Positions 7,068 to 15,280 of a DNA stretch of 64,000 nucleotides are shown here, piece by piece; position 1 is the stretch's first letter, and each line of letters begins with the position of its first letter. The stretch lies in the NCBI RefSeq assembly GCF_900100495.1, contig NZ_FNCT01000003.1:230295-294294 (forward strand), given 5' to 3'. The stretch comes from Pseudomonas benzenivorans (GTDB lineage Bacteria > Pseudomonadota > Gammaproteobacteria > Pseudomonadales > Pseudomonadaceae). The notes beneath the pieces are model-generated. The model was not told where the DNA came from. It made no database searches and saw only the letters and a program-made list of their open reading frames with translations. Made by a program: the position numbers and the translations under genes.

Positions 7068-8413
7068 GCATGGACTCCTTGCCAATCGCTGTTGGCACTG
7101 AGGTTCGCGAAGCGAGTCTGGTGAGGAATGAAGGCGGTTCGCACCGTCCCAGTGGGGCCGTTGCGGTGCTTGCCGATGATGATTTCAGCGATGCCCTTGA
7201 ACTCGGTATCGGGGTGGTACACCTCGTCGCGATAGACGAACATGATCACGTCCGCGTCTTGCTCGATGGCGCCGCTGTCGCGCAGATCCGCATTGATGGG
7301 CCGCTTGTTCGGACGGCGCTCCAAGTCCCGGTTCAACTGGGAGAGCGCGACGACGGGGCAGTTCATCTCTTTGGCCAAGGCCTTCAGGGCACGCGAGATC
7401 TCGCTGATCTCGTTGGCCCGGTTCTCCTGCCCGGGGCAGCGCATCAGCTGCAGGTAGTCGACCAGGATCAGAGCGGGCTTGCCGAACCGGCGCGCAGCGC
7501 GGCGAGCCTTGGCCCGTATGGCTGTTGGCGTCAGGCCGGAGGAGTCGTCGATGACCAGGCGATCGCCGTAGCCGTGCATCCGTGCGACAGCCGCGGTCAA
7601 CCGCGGCCAGTCGTCATCGTCCAGACGGCCTTTCAGCAGTTTGCCGAGATCGAGGTGACCCAGAATGGCCATTAAGCGGTAGATCAGCGCTTCAGCCGGC
7701 ATTTCCAGGCTGTAAACCTGGACGGTTTCCTGGGGTTTGCTCTGCAGGGCCGTATCCACGAAGTTAAGGGCCAAGGACGTTTTACCCATCGATGGCCGAG
7801 CACCTAGGATGATCAGATCGGCAGGCTGGAAGCCTGCAGTCAACTCGTCCAGGTCGCCCAGGCCGGAAGCCACGCCCGTCACCGGCACATTGCCATTGAA
7901 GTGCTCATCGATCTTCTCGATGACATTCGAGATGCATTGGGTGAGATCGACGAACTCGGAAGCGCGGCGGTCCTGGCCGAGGGCGAACAGCTGCTGTTCA
8001 ATCGACTCCTGAACGTCGCCTGCATTGGCCTGATTGTCTGCGGCCACGCGCGAACACTGAAAGCCCAGGGACATGAGCCTGCGAAGGTGGGCGCGGTTGC
8101 GCACAATCCCAGCGTAGTGCTCGATGTTCGCCACCGAGGGGGTGTTCTTCGCCAGTTCGGCGAGATAGGCCAGTCCACCGGCTGCCGCCAGATCCTCCAT
8201 GGACTCGGATACCGTGACCAAGTCGAAGGGCATCGTTTTCTCGGCCAGGGCTGCGATGGCCTTGAAAATCAGCTTGTGGTCATGCCGGAAGAAGTCACCG
8301 GCCACCAACTGGTCAGCCAGCAGGTCCCATGTGTTGTTATCCAACATGAGCCCGCCCAGGACGCCCTGCTCGGCCTCGACTGAATGAGGGGGGGAGAGAT
8401 CGAGATACGTCAT
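7064..8413 (-). CDS. dnaB: Replicative DNA helicase DnaB, ICE copy
   Basis: The 449-residue protein has the DnaB layout. The N-terminal domain (about 1-105) begins PPHSVEAEQGVLGGLMLDNN, followed by a linker and then a RecA-like ATPase domain. Walker A is GARPSMGKTS at about 203-212. Walker B and motif H3 are LILVDYLQLM, followed by EISEISRALKALAKEMNCPVVALSQLNRDLE. The C-terminal arginine-finger region is DLRDSGAIEQDADVIMFVYRD. Carrying its own helicase fits an element that replicates autonomously after excision. It lies between the DUF2786 gene and the zinc-ribbon gene. The host should have a separate chromosomal dnaB; here ICE context makes this a second copy. Confidence 0.95.
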   Translation of the reverse strand: MTYLDLSPPHSVEAEQGVLGGLMLDNNTWDLLADQLVAGDFFRHDHKLIFKAIAALAEKTMPFDLVTVSESMEDLAAAGGLAYLAELAKNTPSVANIEHYAGIVRNRAHLRRLMSLGFQCSRVAADNQANAGDVQESIEQQLFALGQDRRASEFVDLTQCISNVIEKIDEHFNGNVPVTGVASGLGDLDELTAGFQPADLIILGARPSMGKTSLALNFVDTALQSKPQETVQVYSLEMPAEALIYRLMAILGHLDLGKLLKGRLDDDDWPRLTAAVARMHGYGDRLVIDDSSGLTPTAIRAKARRAARRFGKPALILVDYLQLMRCPGQENRANEISEISRALKALAKEMNCPVVALSQLNRDLERRPNKRPINADLRDSGAIEQDADVIMFVYRDEVYHPDTEFKGIAEIIIGKHRNGPTGTVRTAFIPHQTRFANLSANSDWQGVHA

Positions 8414-8474
8414 TTAGCAGGCTCCTGACCGATCTGTAGGAACCCACTGCTGGCTCTACCACCGAAGGCAGTGT

Positions 8475-9173
8475 TCATCGGCCACCCTCATAGGCCAGGA
8501 CGGCCTGTCGCTCTTGAGCGACACCGCGATGCAGGTTGGCTTTCTTGCCTTGGTCCCAGCCGGCACGAAGCGATCCGCTGTCGTGACCTTTGGCCTTCAG
8601 CGGTTCGATGGTGAACTCCTGCAACTGGGGGTGATAGATCTCCAGATAGGCCTTGATCTCCTCCCGGGTCGTTTCGTCCATGCCGCTGGCGAACTGGGCA
8701 ACCTTGTAGGAAATGGCACTTAGCCAACCTTCAGCGAACAACTGGCCCCGCCGGCGCTTGGTCTTAAGCTGGCAGCGCTTCTGTTGGGCAACATGATCAC
8801 GGCGAGCGGCGACCAGTTGGAGGCGAAGGGTGGAGTAGGCGTAAGCCGCCAGTTCCGGAGAAATGCCCTTGCCGAGAAATTTGAACGACCAGCCCTGCAG
8901 GGGATTGAAATAGGCAAGATGACTGCAGTCGAAGGCGTTTGCGCAGATAGATGCCAGTGTGTGCAGCCAGTCTTGGGGTGCGCGGCGGGTGTTGGTGACC
9001 ACGCTCGCCTCATCGACCACGTGAGCTGCAACCTCGATGGACTCCAGGTTGTACTGCTTCATCAGGCTGCGCGCTTGGCGGAGCGCGGTTTCCACCTCGT
9101 TGGGAGCTGCCCCCTTCGAGTTGGCCAGCGCCATGAGCTTGGCCACTTTGTTGAGGACCTTCTGTTTGTCCAT
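8475..9173 (-). CDS. DUF2786-domain ICE protein
   Basis: The 232-residue protein opens with the DUF2786 signature: MDKQKVLNKVAKLMALANSK then NEVETALRQARSLMKQYNL (residues 1-42). A second, helical domain follows (LASICANAFDCSHLAYF ... FLGKGISPELAAYAYSTL), and a basic region (KRCQLKTKRRRGQLFAEGWL) lies at about 130-150. Family function is unknown. It is regularly found on phages and ICEs. The start overlaps the stop of the upstream coiled-coil gene by one base, and 61 bp separate it from dnaB. Confidence 0.75.
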   Translation of the reverse strand: MDKQKVLNKVAKLMALANSKGAAPNEVETALRQARSLMKQYNLESIEVAAHVVDEASVVTNTRRAPQDWLHTLASICANAFDCSHLAYFNPLQGWSFKFLGKGISPELAAYAYSTLRLQLVAARRDHVAQQKRCQLKTKRRRGQLFAEGWLSAISYKVAQFASGMDETTREEIKAYLEIYHPQLQEFTIEPLKAKGHDSGSLRAGWDQGKKANLHRGVAQERQAVLAYEGGR

Positions 9174-9928
9174 CAGGTGCGCTCCTCTGCAGAAGAGGAC
9201 GCATTGACCAGGAGGAAGCCCTCGGACCAGATTCGGATCGTTTCAATCGATTCCGGATCCGCCAGCACCTTGTCACGATTGTTGGCAAGCTGGTCCTGGA
9301 GGAGCTGCAAACGAGCCTCGGGTGTTTCGGAGTCGACCCAGGTCAGGAACTCCTGAAAGGCGCGTTGCAAATCGTAGCGTTCGCTGAAGATGTTTCTGCG
9401 TCGCCACTGAGCCTGGGTCAGTCCTATCAGGCGGGCGTTGTGCTGCATGTACTCGCGCAGTGTCCGATGTAGGCCACCCTGGTCGCGATAGAGCGCGGGT
9501 ACTGCCACGGTGTGCGCCACCAGGACAAGCTTGAGCAGCTCAAGTTGGTCCTCCTGGGTGTCCACGGGCAGTGGGAACGCCTGGGCTATCAATCGCTCAG
9601 CCTGACGGTCACGATCAGCACGGCTTTTCGCCGCCGCTTTCTCCGCGCGATCTTTGCGCTCCTTGGCGTGCTCGACGTTGTACTTTACCGAGTCGAGAAG
9701 CGCTGCGGCGTCGCGCAGCAGGTCGTGCTGCTCTAGGGTGAGGTTGGCACCCACGCGGCCCAGCAGCGTATTTGGGTGCGTGAGCGCCATAAGCTCGCGT
9801 GCGGCACTGGTGAGCCCAGTCTGCAGGCTACGCATTTCCCGGGCGCTGTAGAACTTGCCTAGCTCCATCACCAGGTCTGCTGTGATGCCGATTGCCTGAG
9901 TCAGCTCCTTACGTTTGGAGGAGGCCAT
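9173..9928 (-). CDS. Conserved ICE protein with coiled coil, function unknown
   Basis: I start it at MASSKRKELTQAIGITADLVMELG. An open frame extends upstream across the soj 3' end, but its composition is not protein-like, and this ATG follows soj by one base. The product is 251 residues, mostly helical. A strongly charged coiled-coil-like segment (EHAKERKDRAEKAAAKSRADRDRQAERL) covers about residues 86-113, followed by hydrophobic heptads (DQLELLKLVLVAHTV). No known domain is recognised. It is second in the operon, between Soj and the DUF2786 protein, which is a conserved position in this ICE family. A structural or partition-linked role is a guess. Confidence 0.65.
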   Translation of the reverse strand: MASSKRKELTQAIGITADLVMELGKFYSAREMRSLQTGLTSAARELMALTHPNTLLGRVGANLTLEQHDLLRDAAALLDSVKYNVEHAKERKDRAEKAAAKSRADRDRQAERLIAQAFPLPVDTQEDQLELLKLVLVAHTVAVPALYRDQGGLHRTLREYMQHNARLIGLTQAQWRRRNIFSERYDLQRAFQEFLTWVDSETPEARLQLLQDQLANNRDKVLADPESIETIRIWSEGFLLVNASSSAEERT

Positions 9929-9929
9929 A

Positions 9930-10790
9930 TCAGCGCCCCCCTTTGACCAGTGCGGCCACCGTCTCCTCGGTGACGGACTCAAAGCGGTCGCGCCACTCGG
10001 GGAAGACTTCGATCGCCAGCCGGCGGATGATGCTAAGCGCGGATGGGGATTGGCGGTTGGACGGCTGGCGGTACTCCAATCGGTGGGCGGGAATGCCCCG
10101 GGAGGCGGCATTACGGAAGACGACAGCGGCAGGAATGCTGCTGTCCAGCACCGAAATCTCCTGGTTGTCCTGGAAGATCTCGCGCACCGTGTCGTAGATC
10201 ATCTGGGCGTCGCTGGTCTGGTCGAGACAGTTGACCACGATGTTGACCGGCGGAATATTGAGGCCGAGTCGGCCGTAGGCACGCAGCCCATCGAGCATTT
10301 GCATGGTGCCGCGGCTGAACTCGCGTGCGGTCAGCATGTTCGGCGGGAGAGGGGAGATAGCCACGTCGGATGCAAGAACGACCATCTCCAGCATGGCCGA
10401 GCGGGCACCCTGGGTGTCGATCAGTACCAGGTCGAAGTGATCCTGGAACGCCGGCATCAGGTTGGCCAAGCGCAGCCGCCCATCGGGGGCCTGCAGAAGT
10501 AGGTTTATGAGCTGGTTGTTGATGTCATTCGAGACCACCAGCGACAAGTTCGGGATGGCGGTGCTAGAGACGATCCGCGTACAATCCGTCACATTAAACG
10601 CAAGCAGGTCGTATATACCGCCCTGTGCTTCTTCGAGTAGCGAGTAGTAGGACGAAAGAGAGGGTTGGACGGGGTCCAGGTCGATGAGGAGGGTCCTCAG
10701 GCCAGCATCAGCGCAAAAGGCGCCGAGGTTGGCGGAGGTAGTGGTCTTGCCGGTACCGCCTTTGGTCGAAACGACCGATGCGATTTTCAT
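9930..10790 (-). CDS. soj: Soj/ParA-family partition ATPase at the ICE end
   Basis: The 286-residue protein begins MKIASVVSTKGGTGKTTTSANLG, with the deviant Walker A (KGGTGKTT, residues 10-17) of ParA/MinD ATPases. TLLIDLDPVQPSLSSYY is the A' motif, and LVLIDTQGARSAMLEMV is Walker B. It is the first gene of the leftward ICE operon and sits about 100 bp from the attachment site. This is the standard location of soj in PAPI-1/pKLC102 elements, where it is needed for maintenance of the excised form (established for PAPI-1, from memory). A perfect inverted repeat overlaps its ribosome-binding region. It probably acts with the ParB encoded downstream. Confidence 0.9.
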   Translation of the reverse strand: MKIASVVSTKGGTGKTTTSANLGAFCADAGLRTLLIDLDPVQPSLSSYYSLLEEAQGGIYDLLAFNVTDCTRIVSSTAIPNLSLVVSNDINNQLINLLLQAPDGRLRLANLMPAFQDHFDLVLIDTQGARSAMLEMVVLASDVAISPLPPNMLTAREFSRGTMQMLDGLRAYGRLGLNIPPVNIVVNCLDQTSDAQMIYDTVREIFQDNQEISVLDSSIPAAVVFRNAASRGIPAHRLEYRQPSNRQSPSALSIIRRLAIEVFPEWRDRFESVTEETVAALVKGGR

Positions 10791-10798
10791 TGATGTAC

Positions 10799-10824
10799 GC
10801 CTCTAATGTGGATTCATTAGAGGC
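10799..10824. promoter_or_regulatory. Inverted repeat covering the soj leader and Shine-Dalgarno
   Basis: GCCTCTAATG and CATTAGAGGC form perfect 10-bp arms with a 6-bp spacer, ending 9 bases before the soj ATG. In the transcript the AGAGG that would serve as ribosome-binding site lies in the 3' arm. The repeat could therefore act as a protein operator or as a hairpin that hides the site. No U-tract follows, so it is not a terminator. Function is inferred. Confidence 0.6.
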
Positions 10825-10892
10825 TGCAACATCGAGCAGGAAGACGATGGGTTGAGCTTAGAGCCCCTTCCTAGGCGGTCCGGGCCAATTGT

Positions 10893-10937
10893 CTTTTAAC
10901 CAATTGGTCGTAGGTTCGAATCCTACACGACCCACCA
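10893..10937 (+). repeat. ICE attachment site: 3' end of tRNA-Lys (partial tRNA)
   Basis: These 45 bp match the 3' half of tRNA-Lys with anticodon TTT: the anticodon loop CTTTTAA, variable loop, T-arm GGTTCGAATCC, acceptor ACGACCC and CCA. The bases before 10893 do not form the 5' half, so this is not a working tRNA gene. It is the duplicated att core left where the element joined the chromosome. The intact tRNA-Lys should lie at the far end of the ICE, outside the window. tRNA-Lys is the known target of pKLC102, PAPI-1 and PFGI-1. Confidence 0.85.
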
Positions 10938-11058
10938 ACCTCCTTCCTCGTTTCACCCTGCAGTACTCCCCGTGTTCCCGTCTCGTCTGCTCTCGCATAG
11001 TCACTCTGGCGGGTATACTCGAATTCCGCGCTGATAGACCTTCACAGGGCCTGATGAC

Positions 11059-12117
11059 ATGACGCAGATTTCCGAACGCCTTCTGGTCCAAGCTCATCTC
11101 GACGCCAAGCAGCCCAAGCCGCTGACGCCCGAGCAAGAGGCGTTTTACCGCGCCGAGATTGCTGCCGAGCTGAACAAGCAGAACGCCGTGCTGGTCGCTC
11201 ACTATTACTGCGATCCGGTGCTGCAGGCACTGGCCGAAGAGACTGGCGGCTGTGTCTCCGACTCCCTGGAGATGGCCCGCTTCGGCAACCAGCACTCGGC
11301 CCGGACCGTGCTGGTGGCCGGGGTCAAGTTCATGGGCGAGACGGCGAAAATCCTCAACCCGGAGAAGCGCGTGCTGATGCCGACCCTGGAGGCGACCTGC
11401 TCGCTGGATCTGGGCTGCCCAGTGGATGAGTTCGCCGCGTTCTGCGACCAGCATCCGCAGCGCACCGTGGTGGTGTATGCCAATACCTCGGCGGCGGTGA
11501 AGGCGCGCGCCGACTGGGTGGTGACCTCCAGCTGCGCGGTGGAGATCGTCGAGCACCTGATGGACAACGGCGAGAGCATCATCTGGGCGCCTGACCAGCA
11601 CCTCGGGCGCTACATCCAGAACCAGACCGGCGCCGACATGCTGCTGTGGGACGGTGCCTGCATCGTTCACGAGGAGTTCAAGGCCAAGCAGTTGCAGGAC
11701 ATGAAGGCGCTGTACCCGGATGCCGCCATCCTGGTGCATCCGGAGTCGCCGACTGCGGTGATCGAGCTGGCCGATGCGGTGGGTTCCACCAGTCAGTTGA
11801 TCAGGGCGGCGCAGACCCTGCCGCACAAGACTTTTATCGTCGCCACCGACCGCGGCATTTTCTACAAGATGCAGCAGTTGTGCCCGGACAAGGAGTTCAT
11901 CGAGGCGCCCACCGCAGGCAACGGCGCCGCCTGCCGCAGCTGTGCGCACTGCCCATGGATGGCGATGAACACCCTGCAGCGCACGCTGGCGTGCCTGCGT
12001 GAGGGCAGCAACGAAATCTTCGTCGACCCGGCGCTGATCCCCAAGGCAATCAAGCCGCTCAAGCGCATGCTGGATTTCACCCAGGCGGCGCGGCTGAAGC
12101 TGTCGGGCAATGCCTAG
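11059..12117 (+). CDS. nadA: Quinolinate synthase A
   Basis: NadA condenses iminoaspartate (from NadB) with dihydroxyacetone phosphate to quinolinate in de novo NAD synthesis, using a 4Fe-4S cluster. The 352-residue length fits the family. The three cysteine ligand regions are visible: [10 protein letters not shown] (about 111-120), [11 protein letters not shown] and [10 protein letters not shown] near residue 298. [15 protein letters not shown] and ILVHPESP are family marks. A -10-like TATACT is at 11014-11019. It is the first chromosomal gene beyond the ICE junction and ends in a strong terminator. Its promoter lies entirely between the att site and the start, so insertion leaves it intact. 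Confidence 0.97.
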   Translation: MTQISERLLVQAHLDAKQPKPLTPEQEAFYRAEIAAELNKQNAVLVAHYYCDPVLQALAEETGGCVSDSLEMARFGNQHSARTVLVAGVKFMGETAKILNPEKRVLMPTLEATCSLDLGCPVDEFAAFCDQHPQRTVVVYANTSAAVKARADWVVTSSCAVEIVEHLMDNGESIIWAPDQHLGRYIQNQTGADMLLWDGACIVHEEFKAKQLQDMKALYPDAAILVHPESPTAVIELADAVGSTSQLIRAAQTLPHKTFIVATDRGIFYKMQQLCPDKEFIEAPTAGNGAACRSCAHCPWMAMNTLQRTLACLREGSNEIFVDPALIPKAIKPLKRMLDFTQAARLKLSGNA

Positions 12118-12129
12118 TCCACCTGAATG

Positions 12130-12159
12130 AAAAAAGCCCGGATAATTCCGGGCTTTTTT
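12130..12159. terminator. Bidirectional rho-independent terminator between nadA and bepA-like gene
   Basis: AGCCCGG and CCGGGCT arms around ATAATT are flanked by A6 on the left and T6 on the right. It can therefore end both the rightward nadA transcript and the leftward protease transcript. Confidence 0.9.
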
Positions 12160-12170
12160 CTGTCCGCTGC

Positions 12171-13604
12171 TTAACGCAGCATCTGCTCGATCAGCCGCTT
12201 GTCTTCCATCAGCTCGCGTTGCCGTGCATCGATTCGCGAGGCCAGCTGGAAGTTGTTGGTCGCGCGGCGTTTGGCGAAGTCCAGCTGTTCGATCGCCTGG
12301 TCGTAATCGCCGACCAGGGCGAAGAACTCCGCGCGCGCCTGGTGCAGGCCGATGGTGTTGCCGCTGAGTCCGCGCACCTCGGCGACCAGGTACCAGATGT
12401 CCGGATCTTTCGGGCGGCTCTTCAGCAATTCGTCGAGGGCGCGTTCGGCGTCCTGGGTGCGTGACTGCTTCATCAGCAGGTCGATGCGCGCCTGTTTCAG
12501 CGGGTAGTTGTCCGGGTACAGGCTCAGCAGCCGCTCGATGCGACTCTGCGCTTCCGGCAGGTGGCTGGAGGCGATGTCCAGCTCGATTTGCGCGAGATTG
12601 TAGGTGACATCATCCGGGGCTTTCTGCAGCAGCGGTTGCAGGCTCTCGCGGGCCTGCTTGTGCTGGCCACCCTTGATCTGCGCGAGCGCCAGGCCGTAGC
12701 GGGCGGCATCGAGTTTGGGGCTCTCCGCGAGCATGGCACGAAAGCGCTTGGCGGCCAGGCCCGGGGTGTCCTCGTAGATCAGCTGCACGCGGGCGCGCAT
12801 CAGCTGGTAGCGCAGGCTGTCCTGTGTGCCGCCGCCCTGGTAGAGCTCGGCACGGTTGCGCGTGTCGGCGATCCGCGACTCGGAGACCGGGTGGGTCAGG
12901 AGGAATTCCGGCGGCAGGCGGTCGTAGCGGTATTGGCGCATCAGGCGTTCGAACATGCTCGGCATGGCGCGCGGGTCGTAGCCGGCTTTCTCCAGGTTGA
13001 CCAAGCCGATGCGGTCGGCTTCCTGCTCGTTCTGCCGGGAGAAGCGCCGCTGCTCCTGGATCGCCGCCGCCTGGGTCGAGGCGATCGCGGCGATCCCGGC
13101 GTCGCCGGCCCCGGCTGCCGCCGCGACTATGCCGGCGAGCATCGCCGCCATGATCGGCAGTTGCATGCGCTGCTGGGCCTCCAGGCCACGGGCGAAGTGG
13201 CGTTGCGACAAGTGCGCGAGTTCGTGGGCCATCACCGAGGCGTATTCGGCTTCGGTCTGGGCGTAGAGGAACAACCCGCCGTTGACCCCGATGATCCCGC
13301 CGGGTGCGGCGAAGGCGTTGATCTGCGGACTGTCGAGCAGGACGAATTCCAGCCGGCGGTCTTGCAGTTCGCTGGTCTCGCCGAGGCGGTAGACGCTGCT
13401 CTCGACGAAGTCCTTGAGCTGTGGATCGGAGAGTTGGCTGACCTGGCCGCGTAGCAAGCCCAGCCAGGCGCGGCCGAGTTGGTGTTCTTGCTGAGGGGAG
13501 ACGATGGCCGAGCTGGCATCGCCGAGTGACGGCAAATCGCTGGCCGTGCAGGGCAGGGCGGCCAGGCAGGCGAGCGTCAACAGGGTGGGGCGCAGAAACT
13601 TCAT
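12171..13604 (-). CDS. bepA: BepA-like periplasmic M48 metalloprotease/chaperone with TPR repeats
   Basis: I start at MKFLRPTLLTLACLAALPCTAS, a good signal peptide; the longer upstream frame lacks one. The product is 477 residues (E. coli BepA 487). The M48 zinc motif HELAH is at 127-131, with third ligand in NEQEADRIG (about E195). LLTHPV (His ~238) matches the regulatory His loop of BepA. The C-terminal half is TPR-like helical repeats. Family role: folding and quality control of outer-membrane proteins including LptD, together with the BAM complex. It is divergent from the TusA-like gene. The order nadA, M48 protease, TusA-like matches P. aeruginosa PA1004-PA1006 from memory. Confidence 0.9.
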   Translation of the reverse strand: MKFLRPTLLTLACLAALPCTASDLPSLGDASSAIVSPQQEHQLGRAWLGLLRGQVSQLSDPQLKDFVESSVYRLGETSELQDRRLEFVLLDSPQINAFAAPGGIIGVNGGLFLYAQTEAEYASVMAHELAHLSQRHFARGLEAQQRMQLPIMAAMLAGIVAAAAGAGDAGIAAIASTQAAAIQEQRRFSRQNEQEADRIGLVNLEKAGYDPRAMPSMFERLMRQYRYDRLPPEFLLTHPVSESRIADTRNRAELYQGGGTQDSLRYQLMRARVQLIYEDTPGLAAKRFRAMLAESPKLDAARYGLALAQIKGGQHKQARESLQPLLQKAPDDVTYNLAQIELDIASSHLPEAQSRIERLLSLYPDNYPLKQARIDLLMKQSRTQDAERALDELLKSRPKDPDIWYLVAEVRGLSGNTIGLHQARAEFFALVGDYDQAIEQLDFAKRRATNNFQLASRIDARQRELMEDKRLIEQMLR

Positions 13605-13710
13605 GCACAGGGCTCTTGGCGAACAAAGGCGTACTGTAGCCGGGTAGGCGTTCGCCTGGCCAGGGCTGCACGGGCTTGGGTATTCTATGAGGCTATTCGG
13701 GAGTGATTGC

Positions 13711-13962
13711 ATGAGTGATGGGCAAGAGTGGGTCGAGGCCTGTGATGCGGAGTTGGATGCCAGCGGCTTGAACTGCCCGCTGCCCTTGCTTAAGGCCAAG
13801 TTGGAATTGAATCGCCTGGCCAGCGGTGCGGTGCTGAAAGTCATCGCCACGGATGCGGGGTCGCAGCGCGACTTTCGCGCCTTCGCCAAGCTCGCCGGGC
13901 ACAGTCTGTTGCATGAGGAAGTAGAAGGCGGCGTCTACCGCTATTGGTTGCGTAAAGCCTGA
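13711..13962 (+). CDS. TusA/SirA-family sulfur-carrier protein (PA1006-like)
   Basis: The 83-residue protein starts MSDGQEWVEACDAELDASG, with GGGAG just upstream of the ATG. The TusA signature is LDASGLNCPLPLLKAKLEL, where the Cys of the CPxP motif (about residue 23) would carry the persulfide. KVIATDAGSQRDF and the C-terminal VYRYWLRK complete the fold. In P. aeruginosa the gene in this position (PA1006) is, from memory, a persulfide protein needed for molybdenum-cofactor homeostasis and nitrate respiration. I infer the same here. It is followed closely by the AI-2E family permease and is probably co-transcribed with it. Confidence 0.85.
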   Translation: MSDGQEWVEACDAELDASGLNCPLPLLKAKLELNRLASGAVLKVIATDAGSQRDFRAFAKLAGHSLLHEEVEGGVYRYWLRKA

Positions 13963-14000
13963 TGCGCCCCGCACCGGCTGTATCGAATTAGGGACTGTCG

Positions 14001-15068
14001 ATGATCAAGGTGTTGCGCGACTGGTTGCATCGCTACTTTTCCGATGAGCAGGCCGTGGTCCTGGCGGCCCTGCTGATCTTCGGTTTCGCCGCGGTGCTGA
14101 CCCTCGGCGGGATGTTGGCGCCGGTGCTGACCGGGCTGGTCCTGGCGTTTCTGATGCAGGGCCTGGTGACCGCCTTGGTGCGCCTGCGCCTGCCGCAGAT
14201 CGCCGCCGTGGGGCTGGTGTTCGCCTTGTTCATGAGCCTGCTCGGCCTGTTCCTGCTGGTGCTGATGCCGCTGCTTTGGCAGCAGCTGAGCAACCTGTTC
14301 AACGAGCTGCCGCGCATGCTCGGCGAGTGGCAGTCGCTGCTCCTGCTACTGCCGCAGCGCTACCCGAACCTGATCACCGATGCCCAGGTATTGGAGCTGA
14401 TCGAGGCCATGCGGGGCGAGGTGGGCAAGTTCGGCCAGTGGGCCTTGTCCTTCTCCCTCTCCAGTTTGCCGGTGCTGGTCAGTGTCATGATCTATCTGGT
14501 CCTGGTGCCGATCCTGGTGTTCTTCTTCCTCAAGGACAGCCAGCTGATCGCCGCCTGGTTCCGGGGCTACCTGCCGCGCGAACGCGCGCTGATCACCCAG
14601 GTGGCGCAGGAGATGAACCAGCAGATCGCCAACTACATCCGTGGCAAGTTCATCGAGATCATCATCTGCGGGGTGGCCACCTACATCGCCTTCGCCGCGC
14701 TGGGGCTCAACTACGCGGCGTTGCTGGCGCTGTTCGTGGGCTTGTCGGTGGTGGTGCCCTATATCGGCGCGGTGGTGGTGACCGTGCCGGTGGCGCTGAT
14801 CGGCCTATTCCAGTGGGGCTGGGGCGACCAGTTCATCTACCTGATGGTGGTTTACGGGGTGATCCAGGCGCTCGACGGCAACGTGCTGGTGCCGCTGCTA
14901 TTCTCCGAGGCGGTCAATCTGCACCCGGTGGCGATCATCTGTGCGGTGCTGCTGTTCGGCGGGCTGTGGGGCTTCTGGGGAGTGTTCTTCGCCATTCCCC
15001 TGGCGACCCTGTTCAAGGCCGTCCTGAGCGCCTGGCCGCGGCGCGAGGTGCAGTTGTCGGGCGACTAA
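14001..15068 (+). CDS. AI-2E family transporter (PerM-like)
   Basis: The 355-residue integral membrane protein has the AI-2E_transport/PerM layout: paired N-terminal helices (VVLAALLIFGFAAVLTLGGML, VLTGLVLAFLMQGLV), a third helix, an extramembrane central stretch, then a cluster of helices. The latter includes FIEIIICGVATYIAFAALGL and VVVPYIGAVVVTVPVALIGL, and GGLWGFWGVFFAIPLATL sits near the C-terminus. The family includes quorum-signal exporters and sodium/proton antiporters, so the substrate cannot be told from sequence. It follows the TusA-like gene by 38 bp on the same strand. Confidence 0.88.
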   Translation: MIKVLRDWLHRYFSDEQAVVLAALLIFGFAAVLTLGGMLAPVLTGLVLAFLMQGLVTALVRLRLPQIAAVGLVFALFMSLLGLFLLVLMPLLWQQLSNLFNELPRMLGEWQSLLLLLPQRYPNLITDAQVLELIEAMRGEVGKFGQWALSFSLSSLPVLVSVMIYLVLVPILVFFFLKDSQLIAAWFRGYLPRERALITQVAQEMNQQIANYIRGKFIEIIICGVATYIAFAALGLNYAALLALFVGLSVVVPYIGAVVVTVPVALIGLFQWGWGDQFIYLMVVYGVIQALDGNVLVPLLFSEAVNLHPVAIICAVLLFGGLWGFWGVFFAIPLATLFKAVLSAWPRREVQLSGD

Positions 15069-15230
15069 ACGGAAAGGCGATCGACCAATCTGCTGTTGGG
15101 CTCGTGCAGGAGCGCGGTGCCCAGTTCCATGCCCGCGATCGCGGGCTGCCGGGAAACTCCGCGGCCATGGGGCTATGCGCCCCCACCGCGCCTACGGGCT
15201 GAAGGATTATCCAGGACGGACCGAGTGCCA

Positions 15231-15254
15231 AAGAAAAGGCCGCATCGCGCGGCC
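15231..15254 (-). terminator. Rho-independent terminator for bcp
   Basis: Read leftward, GGCCGC/GCGGCC arms with a 5-base loop are followed by TTTTCTT. It sits 26 bp past the bcp stop codon. Confidence 0.75.
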
Positions 15255-15280
15255 CCTTTCGTTCTGCCGTAATCCGCGGC

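Noticed and set aside
10858..10937. Complete tRNA-Lys gene
   Set aside because: Only the 3' part matches. The expected acceptor and D-arm sequence is not upstream, so it is an attachment-site copy.
10858..11949. 363-codon open frame opposite nadA
   Set aside because: It is the high-GC antisense shadow of nadA, which has all its catalytic cysteines and a matching start and terminator.
12561..13454. Long frames antisense and out of frame to the BepA-like gene
   Set aside because: Arg/Gly/Val-rich shadows typical of high-GC coding DNA, with no motifs.
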